Assembly (NCBI GenBank): GCA_964568735.1
Contig: CAZMRF010000040.1
Span: 1 to 45,093, forward strand
Source: CAZMRF01 sp964568735
Lineage (GTDB): Bacteria; Acidobacteriota; Polarisedimenticolia; JACPZX01
Length of the DNA: 45,093 bases
Direction of reading: 5' to 3'
Shown here one piece after another: positions 40,432 through 45,093 of this stretch. Each line of letters begins with the position of its first letter. Position 1 is the first letter of the stretch. A model generated the notes under the pieces. The model was given only the letters and a program-made list of their open reading frames with translations. It did not search any database and was not told the origin of the DNA. The position numbers and the translations under genes are program-made.

Positions 40432-41714
40432 TCGCCCGCCTCGCGGAACGAGCCGCACGCCGCTGGGCTCGTCGATCCTGGAGAACCTGCCGCGGCCTGG
40501 CTCTCAACCTCTCGCGTCCCTCCCGTCCCACGCCGGCGCCGATCCTCGATCGGGGCATCGGGAAGATCGTGGCCGTGAGGCTCGATCGTCTCGGCGATCT
40601 CGTCCTCACGCTCCCGGCGATCGACGCGCTCGCGGAGGCGAGGCCGGGCGCCGACCTCGTCGTCGTGGTCCGCGCGGCTCTCGCGCCCCTCGTCGAGGGG
40701 CGCCGCGGAGTGGCACGGGTCCTCCCGGTGGCGCCAGGCGAAGGTGAGCGCGCGCTCGCGGATCGCCTCGCGCAACTGGACGCGGACCTGGCTGTCTGCT
40801 TCTCGTCGCCCGACGATCTCACAGCCGCCCGCGCCCTGGCGGCTGCGGGGATTCGCATCCGGGTGGGCCTGGCCGGAGGCGGCCATGAAGCCTTCATGAC
40901 GCATCCTGTCCTGCCGCCTACCGAGCCTCTCTCGCTTCCCGCACTGAACAGCCTCCTCGTGACGGAGGCCGTCGGCCGTAGCGGCGACGCCCTCCCGGTG
41001 CTGGAGCTTGCACCCGAAGAGCACCGCACGGCCGAGTGCATGCTCCGAAGCCAGGGAGCACCGGCCGAGGGATTCCGGATCGCTGTCCACGCGGGGGGCT
41101 GCTATCCCTCGCAGCGGTGGCCCCTGCGCCACTTCGCCGCAGCGGCTTCGACGGTGGCCGCGCGCCACGACGGCATCGTCGTCGTCCTGGCAGGCCCGGG
41201 AGACGAGGACGAGGCGGATCTCCTGCGCGGCCTTCTTCCTCCCGGCGCCATCGTCGTTCCTCCGGGGAGCCTCCGTCTGCTCGCCGCCGTCATGAGCGCC
41301 TGCGATCTTCTCCTCGCCAACAACTCGGGCCCGCTCCACCTGGCGGGGGCCGTCGGTGTGCCGTCGGTCTCCGTGATGGGCCCGACCGATCCCGTGCGCT
41401 TCTGGCCGCAAGGCCGGGACCAGGCCGTCCTCAGGCGCGCCTCGCTGCCATGCAGCCCCTGCTCCCGGGGACGGTGCGCCCCTCACGACTGCCTCGTGGG
41501 AATCCCCCCGGGCGAAGTCGTCGATGCCGCGGAGGCGCTCATCGATCGGCTGAGGTCGAGCGGGAAGATCGGGGCGGATAGGCGGAGCCGGCGGCGGGCG
41601 GCCTCCGGGGCTCGGGCGGGAGATGCGTCGCGCGAGCCGGGATCCATCGGTTCGGATGCAAGCCGGCGGGAATCCCGGCGGGAGGTGGCTCATGAGCCTG
41701 CCGGCGTCCGTTGA
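40428..41714 (+). CDS. Family 9 (heptosyltransferase-like) glycosyltransferase
   Basis: This 428-residue GT9 enzyme has V-A-V-R-L-D-R-L-G-D-L-V-L-T-L-P at residues 45-60, H-A-G-G-C-Y-P-S-Q-R-W-P, and N-N-S-G-P-L-H-L-A-G-A-V-G-V-P-S, the ADP-sugar binding signature. C-S-P-C-S-R-G-R-C forms a small Cys cluster near the end of the fold. The last 50 or so residues are Arg/Ser-rich without family match and overlap the next gene by 23 bases, so they may be a drifted tail. The ATG start overlaps the methyltransferase stop. It may add heptose or a related sugar to the repeat unit or lipid core. Confidence 0.9.
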   Translation: MIARLAERAARRWARRSWRTCRGLALNLSRPSRPTPAPILDRGIGKIVAVRLDRLGDLVLTLPAIDALAEARPGADLVVVVRAALAPLVEGRRGVARVLPVAPGEGERALADRLAQLDADLAVCFSSPDDLTAARALAAAGIRIRVGLAGGGHEAFMTHPVLPPTEPLSLPALNSLLVTEAVGRSGDALPVLELAPEEHRTAECMLRSQGAPAEGFRIAVHAGGCYPSQRWPLRHFAAAASTVAARHDGIVVVLAGPGDEDEADLLRGLLPPGAIVVPPGSLRLLAAVMSACDLLLANNSGPLHLAGAVGVPSVSVMGPTDPVRFWPQGRDQAVLRRASLPCSPCSRGRCAPHDCLVGIPPGEVVDAAEALIDRLRSSGKIGADRRSRRRAASGARAGDASREPGSIGSDASRRESRREVAHEPAGVR

Positions 41715-42903
41715 GCCGCGGCCCGTTCCCGCGAAGGGAAGGGTGCTCCATGTCATCACGCGCCTCGATCGCGGAGGCTCCGCCGACAACACGGTTCTCT
41801 CCTGCATCGGGCTGCGCGAGCGGGGCTGGGAGGTGACTCTCGCCTACGGCCCGACGTCGGATCCGACGCCGATGCTCGGGAGTCTCGAGCGCACCGGATC
41901 GATCCCGATCCTTCGAGTGCCGGACCTGGTCCGCGCCATCCGGCCCCTCTCCGACATCAGGGCCTACCGGACGCTCCGGGCCATCATGGTCGACGGGGGA
42001 TTCGACATCATCCACACCCACACGAGCAAGGCCGGGCTCCTGGGCCGGCGCGCCTCCCGGGGATTGCGCAGCAAGGTCGTTCACACGCCCCACGGCCACG
42101 TCTTTCACGGCTACTTCGGATCCACGCTCACCCGGGCCATCATCGCCGCGGAGCGTCGGGCCGCGCGCTGGTGCGACAGCATCGTGGTCCTCACGGACCG
42201 AGGACGTGAAGATCATCTCGAGGCCGGCGTCGGCGAAGCACGCCAGTTCGTGACGATTCCCAGCGGCGTCCCGCTCGCGTCCTTCCTCGCGGCCTTCCCC
42301 GAGAGCGGGCACGCGCGAAAGGCTCTGGGCCTCGAGCCCGGGATGGCCGTCGCCGGGTGCGTCGCGCGACTCGTTCCCGTGAAGGGCCAGCAGATCCTGC
42401 TCGAGGCCGCCGCGCTCCTGGCAGAGCGCCAGCCCTCCCTGAGGATCCTCCTCGCCGGCGACGGCGAGGATCGTGCGCCACTCGAGGAGCGAGCCCGCAG
42501 GGAAGACCTTCGCGGCCGGGTGATCTTCACGGGCCATCTCGACGATCCGCGCCCGGCGCTGGCCGCGATGGACATCTTCGTCCTTCCGTCGCTCAACGAA
42601 GGGCAGGGAAGAGCCGCGGTCGAGGCCATGGCCGCAGGCCTCCCGGTCATCGCGTCGGAGGTGGGTGGCCTGCCCGAGGTCCTCGACGGCGGAGGAGCCG
42701 GGCTGCTGGTGCCGCCGGGAGATCCCGCAGCCCTCGCGGCGGCGCTCGATGAGCTTCTCTCGAGCCCGGCGAGGAGGGCGGCGCTCGCTGAGGCGGGCCG
42801 GCGGCGCGTCTCCCGCTACGGCCTCGAGACGATGATCGACGGTCTCGACGGTCTCTACCGCCGCCTCCTGGAATCGGCCGGCCGCATGGAGGCGATGGGA
42901 TGA
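41692..42903 (+). CDS. Family 4 glycosyltransferase
   Basis: This GT-B enzyme has 403 residues. ATG 41692 was chosen because GGAGG lies six bases upstream and family alignment begins soon after (V-L-H-V-I-T-R-L-D-R-G-G-S-A-D-N). Key parts are H-T-H-T-S-K-A-G, H-T-P-H-G-H-V-F-H-G, I-P-S-G-V and the EX7E segment S-L-N-E-G-Q-G-R-A-A-V-E-A-M-A-A-G. The H-G-H-V-F-H-G pattern is like enzymes starting or extending O-antigen chains. It overlaps both neighbours and belongs to the same operon. Confidence 0.9.
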   Translation: MSLPASVEPRPVPAKGRVLHVITRLDRGGSADNTVLSCIGLRERGWEVTLAYGPTSDPTPMLGSLERTGSIPILRVPDLVRAIRPLSDIRAYRTLRAIMVDGGFDIIHTHTSKAGLLGRRASRGLRSKVVHTPHGHVFHGYFGSTLTRAIIAAERRAARWCDSIVVLTDRGREDHLEAGVGEARQFVTIPSGVPLASFLAAFPESGHARKALGLEPGMAVAGCVARLVPVKGQQILLEAAALLAERQPSLRILLAGDGEDRAPLEERARREDLRGRVIFTGHLDDPRPALAAMDIFVLPSLNEGQGRAAVEAMAAGLPVIASEVGGLPEVLDGGGAGLLVPPGDPAALAAALDELLSSPARRAALAEAGRRRVSRYGLETMIDGLDGLYRRLLESAGRMEAMG

Positions 42904-43598
42904 TCCTCGCGGCCCACCAGCCCCAGTACCTGCCCTGGCTCGGCTACTTCGCCAAGCTCGCCCAGGTGGACATCTTCGTTCTCCTCGACACGGTCCAGTT
43001 CAAGAAGAACGAGTGGCAGAACCGGAACCGGATCCGCGGCGCCGGCGGCTCCCAGTGGCTGACCGTTCCCGTCCGCCACCGCTTTCCCCAGCGGATCCAC
43101 GAGGTGGAGATCGCGGGCGACAGATGGGCACGCAAGCACAGGGCGACGCTGGAGCAGAGCTACGCGCGTTTCCCCTTCCTGAAGCAGGAGGCCGATCTCC
43201 TGGAGGCTCTCTACGCTCCCCGGTGGGGGAGCCTCGTCGATCTGAACGTCGCCTGCGTCCGCCTCCTCGCGGCGCGCTTCGGGATCACGACGCCGATTCG
43301 CCTCTCCTCGGAGATCGACGAGCTTGAAGATACACAGGCCGACGAGCGCCTGATCGGGCTCTGCCGCCGGCTGGGCGCCGAGGTCTACCTGGCCGGCGCG
43401 GGAGGGCAGGACTACATGGACCTGGAGAGGTGGAGGGCCGCGGGGATCCGCGTCCACTTCCAGCACTTCACGCACCCTCGCTATCCCCAGGGGCGCGAGC
43501 CCTTCGTGTCGGCGCTCTCGGCCATCGACATGCTGCTCACATGCGGCAAGGAGAGCTTCACCTTCGTTCGTGAGGCCCAGCTGGAGGTCGTCGCATGA
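42900..43598 (+). CDS. WbqC-family protein
   Basis: This 232-residue WbqC-like protein begins M-I-L-A-A-H-Q-P-Q-Y-L-P-W-L-G-Y-F, the family's signature, with F-K-K-N-E-W-Q-N-R-N-R-I and L-T-V-P-V. The family is recurrent in O-antigen and glycan loci; its chemistry is not well defined, though a role in modifying amino sugars has been proposed. It sits between a GT4 gene and a deacetylase gene with ATGA overlaps, and the DegT gene follows them. This grouping often accompanies amino-sugar synthesis. Confidence 0.88.
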   Translation: MILAAHQPQYLPWLGYFAKLAQVDIFVLLDTVQFKKNEWQNRNRIRGAGGSQWLTVPVRHRFPQRIHEVEIAGDRWARKHRATLEQSYARFPFLKQEADLLEALYAPRWGSLVDLNVACVRLLAARFGITTPIRLSSEIDELEDTQADERLIGLCRRLGAEVYLAGAGGQDYMDLERWRAAGIRVHFQHFTHPRYPQGREPFVSALSAIDMLLTCGKESFTFVREAQLEVVA

Positions 43599-44209
43599 AG
43601 ATCCTCGCCATATCCCCGCACCCGGACGATCTCGAGATCGGCTGCGGCGGCACGCTGCTCAAGTACGCGCGCCGCGGCTTCGAAGTGTCAGCGCTCGTGA
43701 TGACAGATGGATCTGTGGGGGGCTCCGCAGGCGCCAGGATGGAGGAGCAGCAGGAGGCGGCCCGCGTCATGGGGATCCGCCGGGTCATCTGGGGAGGATT
43801 CAGCGACGCCGATCTTCCCGGCGACAGGGAGGTCATCGACCGCATCGAGCAGGTCCTGCGCGACGTGGATCCGACCTTCCTCTTCGTGCCCTACGGCCAG
43901 GACACGCATCAGGATCACCGGAAGGTTTCGAGCGCCGCGCTCTCGGCCACGCGGTATTCGCGCAACGTCCTTTTCTACGAGTGCCCGACCTCCGTGCAGT
44001 TCCACCCGACCATCTTCGTGGACATCGGCAACGAGATCGAGCCGAAGATCGCCGCGCTGGCGGCGCACCGAAGCCAGGTGGAGCGGACCCACATCGAAGG
44101 GCTTTCCATCACGGAGATCGCGCGCTCGATGGCCCACTTCAGGGGCACCCAGGCGAGAGTGAGCCACGCCGAGGGATTCCAGGCCGTGCGGCTCTTCATC
44201 AACCTGTGA
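43595..44209 (+). CDS. LmbE/PIG-L-type zinc deacetylase
   Basis: This 204-residue de-N-acetylase has the metal motif S-P-H-P-D-D (His9, Asp11-12) and the second metal segment H-Q-D-H. Such enzymes remove acetyl groups from GlcNAc-type sugars. In this locus it may prepare an amino sugar for the DegT/WbqC steps or deacetylate the polymer precursor. The start overlaps the WbqC stop by four bases, and nine bases separate its stop from the DegT ATG. Confidence 0.9.
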   Translation: MKILAISPHPDDLEIGCGGTLLKYARRGFEVSALVMTDGSVGGSAGARMEEQQEAARVMGIRRVIWGGFSDADLPGDREVIDRIEQVLRDVDPTFLFVPYGQDTHQDHRKVSSAALSATRYSRNVLFYECPTSVQFHPTIFVDIGNEIEPKIAALAAHRSQVERTHIEGLSITEIARSMAHFRGTQARVSHAEGFQAVRLFINL

Positions 44210-44217
44210 GGCGGACC

Positions 44218-45093
44218 ATGCTCGTGGACGAGAAGATTGACCGGGCCGCAGCCGCCAGGGCGCGCGTTCCGCACTCCCGGCCCACGCTCGGCCCCGAGGA
44301 CGAGGCCGCGGTCACGGCCGTCCTTCGAAGCGGGATGATCCGCGGGGGAGAGAGGCTTGGTGCCTTCGAGTCCCGGATCGCGGAGGCCTTCGGCCGCTCC
44401 CGCGCGATGGCCGTGACGAGCGGCAGCGCGGCGCTGCACCTCGGGCTGCTGGCCATGAACGTCGGCCCCGGTTGCCGCGTGGCCATCCCATCGTACGCCT
44501 GCATCTCGCTGCTCCAGGCTGTGAGGCGAGCCGGCGCCGAGCCGCTGCTCGTCGACTGCGACCCGGCGACCTTCCTGATGGATCTCGATGATGCACGGCG
44601 GAGGCTCAGCGGTGGCACGAAGGCTCTCGTCCTCGTGGACACCTTCGGGCTGCCCGCGGATCCCGCCCCCTTCGTCGCCATGGGGATTCCGGTCATCGTG
44701 GACGCGGCCGCCTCACTCGGTGGCGTGCGAGACGGGAAACCCGCGGGAACGAAGAGCGTTCGCGCCATCACGGCGGTCTCGCGGGAAGCGGCGCAGGCAA
44801 CCCGGCCCGCGGGATCTGAAGGAGTCTGCGCGATCGGCTCCTTCAACGCGAACAAGATGATCACGACCGGCGGCGCACCCGAAGCCGCATTCGGTGCCCT
44901 CGCCTCGGAGCTCGCCTCACTCGGCGGACCCGCGGTCGTTGTCCACGGCGGCGGCGCCGAGGTGAGCGCGTGGTGCGAGCGGCTGGCGTTAGCACCCCGC
45001 TTTCTGGACGGGCTCAGGGTCACCGATCCCGCTTCACTCGAGGTCGCGGTGGCCGTGCTGGCCGGACTCGCCAACAAGCGGCTCGTCGCCGAG
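44218..45093 (+). CDS. DegT/DnrJ-type sugar aminotransferase, chimeric 3' half
   Basis: From ATG 44218 the frame stays open to the window end (292 codons). Residues 1 to about 217 are a DegT/DnrJ/EryC1/StrS aminotransferase: I-R-G-G-E-R-L-G-A-F-E, V-T-S-G-S-A-A-L-H-L, I-P-S-Y-A-C-I-S-L-L, V-D-A-A-A-S-L-G and the PLP-Lys segment S-F-N-A-N-K-M-I-T-T-G-G. These enzymes make amino sugars from keto-sugars. The frame between D-A-A-A-S-L-G and the Lys motif is about 25 residues longer than usual. Beyond T-T-G-G the sequence is acetylglutamate-kinase-like, so the aminotransferase C-terminal half is missing. An assembly join is more likely than a real fusion. Confidence 0.8.
   Translation, partial: MLVDEKIDRAAAARARVPHSRPTLGPEDEAAVTAVLRSGMIRGGERLGAFESRIAEAFGRSRAMAVTSGSAALHLGLLAMNVGPGCRVAIPSYACISLLQAVRRAGAEPLLVDCDPATFLMDLDDARRRLSGGTKALVLVDTFGLPADPAPFVAMGIPVIVDAAASLGGVRDGKPAGTKSVRAITAVSREAAQATRPAGSEGVCAIGSFNANKMITTGGAPEAAFGALASELASLGGPAVVVHGGGAEVSAWCERLALAPRFLDGLRVTDPASLEVAVAVLAGLANKRLVAE
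44868..45093 (+). pseudogene. argB: Acetylglutamate kinase (argB) fragment at the scaffold end
   Basis: In the same frame as the DegT gene, V-V-V-H-G-G-G-A-E-V, then A-P-R-F-L-D-G-L-R-V-T-D and V-L-A-G-L-A-N-K-R-L-V-A, match the N-terminal half of acetylglutamate kinases (V-V-H-G-G-G, F-x-x-G-L-R-V-T-D, N-K-x-L-V). The normal start and first strand with its catalytic Lys are absent. The join falls on the shared G-G around 44868-44875, which suggests a short-homology misjoin. Confidence 0.7.

Overview
The window is a 45 kb piece of GC-rich (roughly two thirds GC) bacterial DNA with tightly packed genes and one 10-N scaffold gap at 26496-26505, so it looks like a metagenome-assembled scaffold. 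Three features point to Acidobacteriota (Thermoanaerobaculia/Polarisedimenticolia-like): Ser/Thr kinases fused to TolB/WD40-like propellers, a PadR regulator paired with a small membrane protein, and a MacAB-type exporter operon carrying its own NtrC/NtrY pair. This is an inference from gene style; no rRNA, tRNA, CRISPR array or insertion sequence was seen.

Layout. 1-6145: two paralogous kinase-propeller receptors flank a leftward PadR/membrane-protein pair. 6474-7865: a secreted S41-type peptidase. 7870-15460: an exporter operon (membrane fusion protein, ATPase, two FtsX/MacB permeases, sigma-54 activator, NtrY-like kinase). It is preceded by a sigma-54 promoter match and two tandem palindromes where an activator would bind. 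15556-24203: mixed genes, namely a secreted protein with an Asp/Gly tract, a PQQ-type sugar dehydrogenase with a PKD domain, an ABC ATPase with a membrane partner, an alanine aminotransferase of the eukaryotic GPT type, and an AlbA_2/Schlafen-like regulator with a promoter implying an almost leaderless mRNA. 24263-25882: a GT-C membrane glycosyltransferase on the minus strand.

26128-45093 is a long rightward exopolysaccharide/O-antigen locus in which most genes overlap by 4 bases. It starts with a single-domain response regulator, then a fusion of a degraded GspE/PilB-type ATPase to a degraded HD-GYP domain, then a Wza-type export protein fused to a seven-bladed VCBS/FG-GAP propeller, then Wzc, Wzy/WaaL, Wzx, glycosyltransferases, a methyltransferase, WbqC, a LmbE deacetylase and a DegT aminotransferase. 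The first three genes are the best candidate for an undescribed system: a phospho-signal feeding a pseudo-ATPase/HD-GYP regulator that is translationally coupled to an unusual outer-membrane exporter.

Two assembly problems matter to any user. At the N gap, a glutamate-synthase small-subunit (gltD) fragment sits between two copies of a 21-bp stretch of the response-regulator gene. At the right end, the DegT aminotransferase runs into acetylglutamate-kinase (argB) sequence. Both are most simply read as chimeric joins.
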